64,000 nucleotides of DNA, taken from NCBI GenBank assembly GCA_001776335.1, contig MFAZ01000043.1, positions 1-64,000 on the forward strand, in the 5' to 3' direction. The notes under the pieces are model-generated. The model had not been told where the DNA came from. It ran no database searches and saw only the letters and a list, made by a program, of their open reading frames with translations. Both the position numbers and the translations under genes were made by a program. Source of the stretch: Candidatus Curtissbacteria bacterium RIFCSPHIGHO2_01_FULL_41_11. Its GTDB lineage: Bacteria; Patescibacteriota; Microgenomatia; Curtissbacterales; GWA2-41-24. How positions within the stretch are numbered: position 1 is the first letter of the stretch; each line of letters opens with the position of its first letter. Shown one piece after another: positions 16,350 to 24,167 of this stretch.

Positions 16350-16865
16350 TTATTTATTTCTGAGGTATTTGCGCCAGCCTATTTTTTGTAAAGTAGCGTT
16401 TTTAGATAATACCTCTTTTTTCATGTCATTTTTATATTTTGTAATTCTTTCGAAAAGTTCGGGGTCGGTTGAGGCGATTATTTGGGCGGCCAAGAGGCCG
16501 GCATTCTTGGCGCTATTGATGCCAACGGTTGCAACTGGAACTCCGGATGGCATTTGGACAATTGAAAGTAATGAGTCTAAACCTTCCAGTGATTTGGTCA
16601 TTATCGGGACACCTATCACCGGAAGTACGGTAAGAGAAGCAATAGATCCGGGGAGAGCAGCGGCACCTCCGGCACCGGCAATAATAACTTTGACGCCTCG
16701 ACTTTTGGCTTCTTTCGCATATTTGGCAGTTTCTTCCGGGGCGCGGTGAGTTGAAAGAATTATACTTTCGTTTTTGACATGAAGTTCGTCTAAAATCTTG
16801 GAGGCATCTTTCATGACTTCCAAATCAGAATCCGAACCCATGATTATTGCAATCTGGGGCTTCAT
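16350..16865 (-). CDS. purE: N5-CAIR mutase, class I PurE
   Basis: 171 residues. MGSDSDLEVM near the N-terminus binds the ribose phosphate, STHRAPE replaces the usual SAHRTP, and the GVPVATVGINSAKNAGLLAAQI segment is of the class I (mutase) type. Class I enzymes need N5-CAIR from PurK; no purK is seen here, so it is elsewhere or the organism relies on CO2. Overlaps purB by 4 nt. Confidence 0.93.
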   Translation of the reverse strand: MKPQIAIIMGSDSDLEVMKDASKILDELHVKNESIILSTHRAPEETAKYAKEAKSRGVKVIIAGAGGAAALPGSIASLTVLPVIGVPIMTKSLEGLDSLLSIVQMPSGVPVATVGINSAKNAGLLAAQIIASTDPELFERITKYKNDMKKEVLSKNATLQKIGWRKYLRNK

Positions 16866-18268
16866 TCTGATAACTCCTTATTTAGCTCTTTTAAAAAAAT
16901 TGTACATTGTTGCTGGGCAAGTCCAGCGTGGGCAGTAGGATCGATTAATTGAGGAATTTTTTCACGATCCACGAACTTGATGATTATTTTATCCCTTGCT
17001 AAAAGATGTGCAATAGGGTTTGCCCCATTTTTATCGATTTGATTCCAGGCTTCCATTGCAATTTGTCGTATTTTTTCATGAATTTCTTGCCTGTTTGCCC
17101 CATTTTTAACTGCTTCTAACATTAAACTTTCAGTACCGGCAAATGGACCGTATTTTTCAAGATTATTTTTAATATTTGATTCGTTGACAAGCAAATTGGC
17201 GACAAGTTTTTCCGTAACTTCTAAGATTTCATCAGCCGCCAAAAAGGCTTCCGGAATAAAGATGCGACGGTTAGCACTATCATCTAATGTTCTTTCCAGT
17301 AGTGACTCGGCTGCGTTTGCCCAAGCAATATTTACAAGTGATGAAATGTATCTTGCCAAAGAACAGACTTTTTCCGCTTTGTCAGGATTTCTTTTAAATG
17401 GCATAGCAGAGGAACCAACTCTTTTTTCATCTCTTTTTTCAGACCACTCTCCAATATTAGGTGACTCTAAAATTCTTAAATCGAAACAGAATTTATGAAG
17501 AGATTGTGCGACTGATGAAAGTGCTTGGGCGAGTAACAGATCAATTTTCCTGGGATAGGTTTGGGTGGCGATAATACTTTCTTTAAGACCAAGTTCGTCC
17601 ATAACCATTTTACTCATAGTTTGAGCATCTATTTTGCTATTTTTTAGTAATTTGGCGTATGAAGCGCTTGTACCCACGGCGCCTTTCATACCTTTGGCTA
17701 GCAAATTATTTTTAAAATTACGGATAAGCTTTAGGTCAAAAAGTAAGTCTTGGGCGTAGATTGAAAATCGCAGGCCGAGAGTTGTCGGTTCTGCCGGTTG
17801 CAGATGTGTGTAGCCCATGCAAACTGTATTTTTATATTTTCTGATTTGGCGAGAGAAAGTTTTTTCAAGTTTTATTATTTTGCTTTCAATGATATCTGTG
17901 GCTTGTATAATTCTTATAATATCCGCGTTGTCTTCGATGTCCATGCTTGTTGCCCCGAGGTGAATTTTTCCGCCTGCTTTGCCGCTCTGCATAGCAAAAA
18001 CTTTAATCTCGGCCATTAAATCGTGGTATATTTCTTTTTCAAATTTTTGGGCGAGAGCAATATCAATTTTGTTAGTGTTCTTTTCCAAAGATGTTAGTTC
18101 TTGTTTTGTCAGAAGTCCTGCTTTCTGCTGTGCACGCGCAAGGGCAACCCAGATTTTTCGCCAGAGTTTTCTCTTATTTATTTCGGAAAAAATTTTGCGC
18201 ATCTCGTCACTACCATAGCGCCAAGAAAATGGTGATTGATAAGTGTCAAAATTTAAATCTGCTCTCAT
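16862..18268 (-). CDS. purB: Adenylosuccinate lyase
   Basis: Cleaves SAICAR to AICAR and adenylosuccinate to AMP, so it serves twice in the pathway encoded here. 468 residues of the fumarase/aspartase superfamily: HLGATSMDIEDN (about 103), GYTHLQPAEPTTLG (about 147) and the flexible signature loop SSAMPFKRNP (about 286). Overlaps the PurP-like gene by 4 nt and purE by 4 nt. Confidence 0.95.
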   Translation of the reverse strand: MRADLNFDTYQSPFSWRYGSDEMRKIFSEINKRKLWRKIWVALARAQQKAGLLTKQELTSLEKNTNKIDIALAQKFEKEIYHDLMAEIKVFAMQSGKAGGKIHLGATSMDIEDNADIIRIIQATDIIESKIIKLEKTFSRQIRKYKNTVCMGYTHLQPAEPTTLGLRFSIYAQDLLFDLKLIRNFKNNLLAKGMKGAVGTSASYAKLLKNSKIDAQTMSKMVMDELGLKESIIATQTYPRKIDLLLAQALSSVAQSLHKFCFDLRILESPNIGEWSEKRDEKRVGSSAMPFKRNPDKAEKVCSLARYISSLVNIAWANAAESLLERTLDDSANRRIFIPEAFLAADEILEVTEKLVANLLVNESNIKNNLEKYGPFAGTESLMLEAVKNGANRQEIHEKIRQIAMEAWNQIDKNGANPIAHLLARDKIIIKFVDREKIPQLIDPTAHAGLAQQQCTIFLKELNKELSE

Positions 18269-19353
18269 GTTGTTACTTTTTTGATTTGATTTTTGAATAA
18301 AGCTTCTTTTATTTCCATTGCTACGCGCTTTCCCACGCTGATTGATTTACCAAACAAATATCCGCTATATGGAGTTGCGAAAATGCCGGGAGATCCGGGC
18401 ATTCTGGGTGAAACGTCAAAAACTACAATTTCTTTTTTTGGGGGGCCAGCGGTAATTATTGATTGTAAACTGAATGGACCGATGATTCCAGGCGGAATTA
18501 TTTCTCTGGCAGCTTTTACAAATTTTTCGCCTATCTCGAAAGCTGGTTCAAGGAGTGATTCTAGCGTAGTTACAGCCATGTGCCCCGCTTCCTCAAAGCT
18601 TGGCCTTGTTCCTGCTTGTAAAGCTTCTATCTGATATTCAGCCAGAAGATTTCTAAGCCCTTCTATATTTGTTTGTCTTCGAGTATCGGTTCCAATTAAC
18701 TCTAGACGATTGTTTATGGATGAAAAGAAAAAATTAAAATTTACTTGAACACCAATTACAAATTCCTCGATAATTGCACTTTCAAGCCCGCGTTTATCAA
18801 TCTTTCCTTGTTTTAACATGAAACTTGACCATCGGTTGTAACTTATGCGGTCGTAGCACAAGAAGAATCCCCTTTCAAAACGCCTGTCTTTCTCTTGCGC
18901 TTTGACTATAACTAAGCGGTCAATTTCGTCCGGCGTTTTGAATTGCTTGGGGTATCTGATGTCAGCTTTTTCTAGAAGATTATATTGATTGAATTTTTCT
19001 GTGCGCTCTTCAATTCTTAATAGTTTCCTATTGCCAAACATTGGGACATTAAAGTCTTTTTCAATTGCATCATAGTCATTTACGTAAACTTCGAACGATC
19101 GATGAGGAATGAAGATAGCGTTTTTACTTTTGAGAATTTTTTGGACTTTTGGCGAAATTACATCTTTAAATTTATCTACATATAAGACTTCGTCAACACA
19201 ACCTAATTCTCCTTGAGATTTGAAATACTGAGCGTAAGTTTTGTCTCTACCCTTTTCAACAATAACCAGAGTTTTAAAACCTTCATCTTTTGCACCGCGG
19301 CACACATCAAGTGCGCTGTGACTTCCGATGACTGCAATTGACGGTTTAGGCAT
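18265..19353 (-). CDS. PurP-family ATP-grasp protein, divergent paralogue
   Basis: 362 residues. It starts with the PurP signature (AVIGSHSALDVCRGAKDEGF) and ends with the family's GPFSLQSIIT and GKRVAMEIKEAL blocks, so it is a PurP homologue, the archaeal formate-dependent FAICAR synthetase family. It differs from the canonical copy at 20629: the glycine-rich ATP loop is KAQEKDRRFERGFF rather than KxxGAxGGxGYF, and the C-terminal catalytic block reads FDVSPRMPGSPG in place of EISxRIVAGTN. This resembles the second archaeal PurP class, whose role is not settled. It overlaps purA by 8 nt. It could make FAICAR or act at the otherwise unassigned IMP cyclohydrolase step. Confidence 0.8.
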   Translation of the reverse strand: MPKPSIAVIGSHSALDVCRGAKDEGFKTLVIVEKGRDKTYAQYFKSQGELGCVDEVLYVDKFKDVISPKVQKILKSKNAIFIPHRSFEVYVNDYDAIEKDFNVPMFGNRKLLRIEERTEKFNQYNLLEKADIRYPKQFKTPDEIDRLVIVKAQEKDRRFERGFFLCYDRISYNRWSSFMLKQGKIDKRGLESAIIEEFVIGVQVNFNFFFSSINNRLELIGTDTRRQTNIEGLRNLLAEYQIEALQAGTRPSFEEAGHMAVTTLESLLEPAFEIGEKFVKAAREIIPPGIIGPFSLQSIITAGPPKKEIVVFDVSPRMPGSPGIFATPYSGYLFGKSISVGKRVAMEIKEALFKNQIKKVTT

Positions 19354-20626
19354 AAATCACTTCACTCCTATCCGGCCCTACTCCAATAAAGCTAATGGGT
19401 AATTTGGTATAGTTCTCAACAAATTTAATGAAGTTTCTGGCTTCCTGTGGAAGATCAGTCAAGTTTCTCGCTTTTGAAATGTCTTCGTTCCATCCAGGTA
19501 ATGTTTTGTAAACAGGTTTTACTGATGAGAGAAAATCTGCATCGCCAGAAATATAATCTGTTGTACTGTTGCCAATCTTGTACTGGATGCAAACTTTTAT
19601 TTCCTTTAACTGTGAGAGGACGTCTAACTTTGTCATTGCAATATTTGTGACTCTATTATTTTCGCAAGCAGTTTTTAGTAAAACTAAATCAAGCCAACCC
19701 GGGTCTCTAATCCTTCCGGATGTTGTCCCAACTTCCCCACCTTTTTTTATAATCCAATCTCTCTGTTCACCTTTTATGTAGGTGGGCATGGGGCCCGATC
19801 CCACTCGGGTTGTATATGCTTTGGTGATCCCTATTACATAATTTATATCGGTTGGGTGGACGTCAAAACATCTCCAGATCCCAATAATACCTGTATTTGA
19901 GGAGGTTACAAATGGATAAGTTCCCGCATCAACATCCAGAAAATACCCCTGCGCTCCTTCAAACAAAACATTCTTTTTATTTTTAATTGCGCTTTTTACA
20001 AGCGACGTAGTTTCTGTAACTAGTGGTTTGATGAGGTTTGTGTATTTATGAAATTGTGAATAAATCTTTGACGGTGATAAATTTAGACTGAAATATTTGT
20101 TTTGAATTTTTATTTCTTCACCCAGCAAATCTTTAAAATCTTTCCGGTAAAGATCTCTGACACGAATACCAACTCTTTCGATTCTATCTGCGTAGGCCGG
20201 GCCTACTCCTCTTTTCGTGGTTCCGATTTTGGCGTTTCTTGATTCTTCGCGCTGGCCATCTCTCATTTTATGCCAGGGCATTACAAGCGTTGCGCGCTGG
20301 TCAATTCTTAAATTTTTCCAGGATACTTTCGCTTTTTTTAGTTGTTGGAGCTCATCATCTATTAACGATTCCAAGTCTACTAGTACATTTTTGCCTACAA
20401 TATTTATTGATTTTGAATTAAAGATGCCAGATGGAATTATGTGAAGAGCAAATTTTCCAAATTTGTTTTTTACCGTATGGCCTGTGTTTGAACCACCATT
20501 AAATCGAGCAACAACATCTGCTGTTTGGGCTAAATTGTCTATTAATCTTCCTTTTCCGGAGTCTCCCCAATCTACTCCTATAACAGCCGCCACTCCTTTC
20601 CAGTTTGAAAGTTTTGATTTTTTCAT
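19346..20626 (-). CDS. purA: Adenylosuccinate synthetase
   Basis: First step from IMP to AMP, using GTP and aspartate. 426 residues, usual length. The P-loop-like catalytic motif is GDSGKG (about 21-26) where most members have GDEGKG; the catalytic Asp and the Lys are kept. NGGSNTGHTV, TKRGVGPAY, EGAQGYFLDVDAGTYPFVTSSN and the C-terminal guanine site GVGPDRSEV are all intact. It lies between the two purP homologues, 2 nt after one and 8 nt overlapping the other. Confidence 0.95.
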   Translation of the reverse strand: MKKSKLSNWKGVAAVIGVDWGDSGKGRLIDNLAQTADVVARFNGGSNTGHTVKNKFGKFALHIIPSGIFNSKSINIVGKNVLVDLESLIDDELQQLKKAKVSWKNLRIDQRATLVMPWHKMRDGQREESRNAKIGTTKRGVGPAYADRIERVGIRVRDLYRKDFKDLLGEEIKIQNKYFSLNLSPSKIYSQFHKYTNLIKPLVTETTSLVKSAIKNKKNVLFEGAQGYFLDVDAGTYPFVTSSNTGIIGIWRCFDVHPTDINYVIGITKAYTTRVGSGPMPTYIKGEQRDWIIKKGGEVGTTSGRIRDPGWLDLVLLKTACENNRVTNIAMTKLDVLSQLKEIKVCIQYKIGNSTTDYISGDADFLSSVKPVYKTLPGWNEDISKARNLTDLPQEARNFIKFVENYTKLPISFIGVGPDRSEVIYA

Positions 20627-20628
20627 TT

Positions 20629-21642
20629 TTAATTTAAAATTTTTTCTGTCGATTTTTCTTTAATCGCTTTTTTTATTTCCATTGCTATTCTTCTTCCAGT
20701 CGAAACGTCTTTTTGGTAATAAAGAGATGCATAGGGGGATCCATTGATAAAAAGGTTCGTTCCAGCAACTATTCTACAAGATATTTCAATGACGAAAAAT
20801 TCCTGATTTGGAGTTATTATTGCCTCAAGACAAAAAGGGCCCCATAGGCCACCTGTCATTAATTTTTTGGAGGCTGTGATAGTTCTTTCACCCATTTCAA
20901 AAGCGTCTGCTAAAAGTGACTCACGAAGAACCAGAGGGCTGTTGCCCACGACAACAAAGCTTGGTTCTATACCAAGCCCTTGCTGGTTGTGTGACGGGAT
21001 TCTACCAAGTGAGTCTACATTGCTTTCGTAACGTCTATCAATGGAAAGGACTTCCAGTTTTTTGGTAAGGGGTGAATAAAAATAGTGAATGTATGCAGAG
21101 ACACCGATAACATATTCTTGAATAATAAATTTTTTAGGTTTAAAGTTTTTAATTTTTTGCTTGTATTCTTGTTTGTTTTTAGCAAAGAAATATCCTTCGC
21201 CTCCCGACGCCCCATATGATTTAACAAGAACCGGTCTGTCTATTTCATTGGCTTTAGCAAATTTCCTAGGAACCGGGACGTTTGCTTTTTCCAACCATTC
21301 CCTTTGTTTAAGCCTATCTGATTCCCAATCTAAAACTGCTTTGTTTCCAAAATAATGCACATTCATCTTTTTGTGCTCTTTTAATCCAAGATAAGCAACA
21401 AAGGATCCGTGGGGAATAAGAATGGCCTTTTCCTCTATAAGTTTTTTTTCGATCTTTGCGAAATCTGAAAAAGTTGGGATTTCTATTATTTTGTCAATGA
21501 AGTTAAATCGTCTATAAAGGGAAACGCGGTTTGGGGTGGCGACTACGATTGTTTCAAAACCTTCGTCTTTTGCGCCTTTTAAAATTTGCAGGGCAGAATG
21601 AGAGCCAAGTGTGGCAATTTTGTAGGGCTTGCGACCCACCAT
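20629..21642 (-). CDS. purP: FAICAR synthetase, archaeal-type PurP
   Basis: Formate- and ATP-dependent conversion of AICAR to FAICAR, replacing the transformylase half of PurH. 337 residues with the canonical blocks: ATLGSHSALQILKGAKDEGF, the ATP loop KSYGASGGEGYFF, IDRRYESNVDSLGRIP, GGLWGPFCLEAIIT, EISCRIVAGTNLFINGSPY and VSTGRRIAMEI. The match is close to the methanogen enzymes along the whole length. The ATG at 21642 lies 6 nt after a -10 element and has no ribosome binding site. PurP is typical of Archaea and rare in Bacteria. Confidence 0.92.
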   Translation of the reverse strand: MVGRKPYKIATLGSHSALQILKGAKDEGFETIVVATPNRVSLYRRFNFIDKIIEIPTFSDFAKIEKKLIEEKAILIPHGSFVAYLGLKEHKKMNVHYFGNKAVLDWESDRLKQREWLEKANVPVPRKFAKANEIDRPVLVKSYGASGGEGYFFAKNKQEYKQKIKNFKPKKFIIQEYVIGVSAYIHYFYSPLTKKLEVLSIDRRYESNVDSLGRIPSHNQQGLGIEPSFVVVGNSPLVLRESLLADAFEMGERTITASKKLMTGGLWGPFCLEAIITPNQEFFVIEISCRIVAGTNLFINGSPYASLYYQKDVSTGRRIAMEIKKAIKEKSTEKILN

Positions 21643-21648
21643 TTACGT

Positions 21649-21677
21649 ATTTTACAGGAATCGAGGCTAAATTGCAA
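21649..21677 (-). promoter_or_regulatory. Promoter of the purP-purA-...-rdgB half of the purine block
   Basis: TTGCAA (21672-21677), a 17-nt spacer and TAAAAT (21649-21654) on the minus strand. The -10 is followed by six bases and then the purP ATG, so the transcript would begin at or beside the start codon. It splits the purine genes into two transcription units, with 127 bp between the unknown gene's stop and purP. Confidence 0.5.
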
Positions 21678-21769
21678 ATTTTAAATAAGACTATAGGATT
21701 TTGAGGAGATTATTCCTTTTTCGGTTTCCCGAAATATGCTTAAAGTTTCAGGTTGCATGTCTGGATTCA

Positions 21770-22303
21770 TTATCTTGGAACTGATTCTGATCGTCTTAAT
21801 AAAATTTGCGAGTAAGGATAATTTTCATCGGGTAATCTACCTTTTGAAGTTTTAAAATCAATGACATGTTCTTTTCTCGTAATCCCAGTTAATTCAAAAT
21901 CTTCTTCACTAAAAACAGCGTAAGGTTTTATTCTTACACTTACCACTTCGTGAATTATTCTCGAACCATCTCCTGGATTTGTAGGAATATTATAAGAGAC
22001 TGGCACCCAAACCCCCGCAATAAGAATGGCGACTTTATTTATTTTTTCCATCAATTCGCCTTGCGAATAGGTTAGTCTGACAGATTTTAATGTGTTAACA
22101 AACGGCCAATCCAAACTTAGTTGTTCCGCGAATGTGTTCAGAGCCGCTCTCCTAACCGGGATTGGCCATAGATCAGCTAAATTTAAACCATAAAAAAAAT
22201 TGCCCTTGAAGTTACGATCTTGGCTTGGTGTATACCACGAAATTTCTTTACAATATTCAATTTGATGCGAACCAGCGAGAGGGTGAAGAGTCTCGATTGT
22301 CAT
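21770..22303 (-). CDS. Unknown 177-residue protein embedded in the purine operon
   Basis: I do not recognise this protein. It is soluble, mixed alpha/beta, with no signal or membrane segment; notable stretches are an N-terminal LHPLAGSHQIEYCKEISWYTP, FKGNFFYGLNLADLWP, a Gly-Asp segment NPGDGSRIIHEVVSVRIKPYA and a C-terminal DFKTSKGRLPDENYPYSQILL. Its ATG overlaps the purM stop (ATGA), so the two are translationally coupled. The window encodes no recognisable IMP cyclohydrolase (PurO or PurH), and this is the only unassigned gene within the purine block, which makes it a candidate for that step by position only; no similarity to PurO was seen. Confidence 0.75.
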   Translation of the reverse strand: MTIETLHPLAGSHQIEYCKEISWYTPSQDRNFKGNFFYGLNLADLWPIPVRRAALNTFAEQLSLDWPFVNTLKSVRLTYSQGELMEKINKVAILIAGVWVPVSYNIPTNPGDGSRIIHEVVSVRIKPYAVFSEEDFELTGITRKEHVIDFKTSKGRLPDENYPYSQILLRRSESVPR

Positions 22304-23397
22304 CTTAAATCTAACGTTTCTGACCCGAAGGTTATATTTTTGGGTCTGATGATTACTTGGCGAGGTCCGACCTCGACATGACCGGCATCAAGGGATGATA
22401 ATTTGTTGTTTTTTATGATTTGTTGAGCTTTTTTGACATGTGATTCCGGTAAAAAAATTGCATAATCCTGCCCCATGTTAAGAGTTTGATAAATTTCATA
22501 GTCTGAGAGACCTGCATGTTTTTGGATAAATGTAAAAACTTCTTGAGGATTAAAGACCTTTTCAATTATATATGTAAATTCTCCCCTTGCCCTCATTATT
22601 TTTCTAAGTCCATGGCCGGTGATGTTGGAAATGTAATGGATATTAACTCCTTCATCGAGTAAATTCTGGATTAGTTTTGCATAAATGTTGGTTTTTGTCA
22701 GAAGGACTTCCCCATACATTTTGCCGCTCGGGAGTTTTATTGCATATCCTTTGGTGAGTTTTTTGGAAACCGCTCGGGCTAAAGATATACCGTTACAGTT
22801 AATTCCGCTGCTTTTCAAAAGCAGAATACGGTCTCCTGCTTTAAGTTTTTTGTCCGTAATCAGTTTATCTTTGGGGTCGATGACTCCAATTGCAGACCCT
22901 CCAAGATCAACTGTGTCTTTTTCTATTACTCCTTTTAAGGTTGGGGTTTCGCCGCCGCCCCACGTTGCCATAGATACTTTACAAGCGTCACGCCAGCCCG
23001 TTACGAAATCTGTCATTCTATCTTTATCTTGTAACCAGCTGTTATCTTCGATAGCCCAGTAAGCATGAATGACTCTCGGCTTTGCACCGACTGTAATGAG
23101 GTCATTGATTATTGTGGCAACTGTGTCATAACCAATTACGTCGTAATATGTTCTTCCTGTTATCTTGCGCAATTGATCTGCGACAAGATTTTTGGTGCCC
23201 AAACCTTCAACGACTGAGGCCATTAAAACATCCCCTTGTTGCCAAACAAAAGCTGACTCTCCACGACTGTCTGTGATTTCAAAAAAACCTGATTTCTCTT
23301 TGATTATTGTTTGACGGGCAAAAAGTTGCGCCATTTTTTTAACCGGGTCTTTTGTGTCGTAATTATCTCCGACTTTCCCGTAAGTGATTTTTTTCAT
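22300..23397 (-). CDS. purM: Phosphoribosylformylglycinamidine cyclo-ligase (AIR synthetase)
   Basis: ATP-dependent ring closure of FGAM to AIR. 365 residues of the PurM/PurL/SelD superfamily. Expected blocks: VEGLGTKNLVAD (usual DGVGTK), IGYDTVATIINDLITVGAKP, WGGGETPTL, and SGINCNGISLAR (the SSGxHSNG site). The departures from the E. coli consensus are moderate. Overlaps purQ by 4 nt and the unknown gene by 4 nt. Confidence 0.92.
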   Translation of the reverse strand: MKKITYGKVGDNYDTKDPVKKMAQLFARQTIIKEKSGFFEITDSRGESAFVWQQGDVLMASVVEGLGTKNLVADQLRKITGRTYYDVIGYDTVATIINDLITVGAKPRVIHAYWAIEDNSWLQDKDRMTDFVTGWRDACKVSMATWGGGETPTLKGVIEKDTVDLGGSAIGVIDPKDKLITDKKLKAGDRILLLKSSGINCNGISLARAVSKKLTKGYAIKLPSGKMYGEVLLTKTNIYAKLIQNLLDEGVNIHYISNITGHGLRKIMRARGEFTYIIEKVFNPQEVFTFIQKHAGLSDYEIYQTLNMGQDYAIFLPESHVKKAQQIIKNNKLSSLDAGHVEVGPRQVIIRPKNITFGSETLDLR

Positions 23398-24167
23398 GAC
23401 TGCTGTGCGAATTTTACCATTGATTCAAATATTAACCCACCTTTTGCACTAACGTTTCCTCTTCTCCAATTTGGATGCTGAGTTAATTCTATTATTTTTT
23501 CAGGGTGAGGCATGAGTCCCAGAATGCGGCCTGTCGGATCTGTTATACCGGCTATTGCATTTAATGCTCCATTCGGATTTGGAGGGTACTTTTGTGTAGG
23601 ACGGCCATTTTGATCGACGTATCTGCAGAAAACTAAGTTTTCCTTTTCGATTTTGCTGATTGTTTTATTATCTGAGAAAAATTTACCTTCGCCATGATTT
23701 ACGGAAATATCTATAACTTGTTCAACATAAGGCTTTAGAAATATTGCACATGATTGTTGGATTTTGATTTTGACGAAACGGCATTCGAAATGGCCACTTT
23801 CGTTCTGTGCAAGTGTTGCATCCATTTCACCTAAATGATTGAAGGGTAAAAGGCCGGTCCTAACTAAAACCTGGAAACCGTTGCATATACCGAGGATCAA
23901 TTTTTTTCTACTTACAAATTCCTGGATTTGATCTTTTAAAAAACTCACTAATTCTGTCGCCAGAATTTTTCCAGATACAACATCGTCTCCATATGCAAAA
24001 CCACCGGGGATTGCTAGAATCTGGTAGTTTTTTAGATGTTTGATTTTAGATCTTAGTTGGTTAATATGAACATACTCTGGTTCCCCACCGAATTTTTCGA
24101 ATGCGTAGAATGTCTCTTCATCGCAATTTATTCCATCGGCCCGCAGAATACAAACTTTAGGCTTCAT
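23394..24167 (-). CDS. purQ: FGAM synthase glutaminase subunit
   Basis: Supplies ammonia to PurL. About 257 residues from the ATG at 24167, which overlaps the purL stop as ATGA; an upstream TTG-type extension of 11 residues is unlikely. Class I glutaminase features: IPGGFAYGDD, nucleophile Cys in GICNGFQVL, and the MPHPEK His-Glu pair near the C-terminus. It is a separate subunit, as in Gram-positives and archaea, rather than fused to PurL as in E. coli. Confidence 0.95.
   Translation of the reverse strand: MKPKVCILRADGINCDEETFYAFEKFGGEPEYVHINQLRSKIKHLKNYQILAIPGGFAYGDDVVSGKILATELVSFLKDQIQEFVSRKKLILGICNGFQVLVRTGLLPFNHLGEMDATLAQNESGHFECRFVKIKIQQSCAIFLKPYVEQVIDISVNHGEGKFFSDNKTISKIEKENLVFCRYVDQNGRPTQKYPPNPNGALNAIAGITDPTGRILGLMPHPEKIIELTQHPNWRRGNVSAKGGLIFESMVKFAQQS

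Noticed and set aside
21770..22303. The unknown purine-operon protein as PurO
   Set aside because: No PurO-like N-terminus (Y-x-GR) or other shared block can be seen; kept only as a positional candidate.
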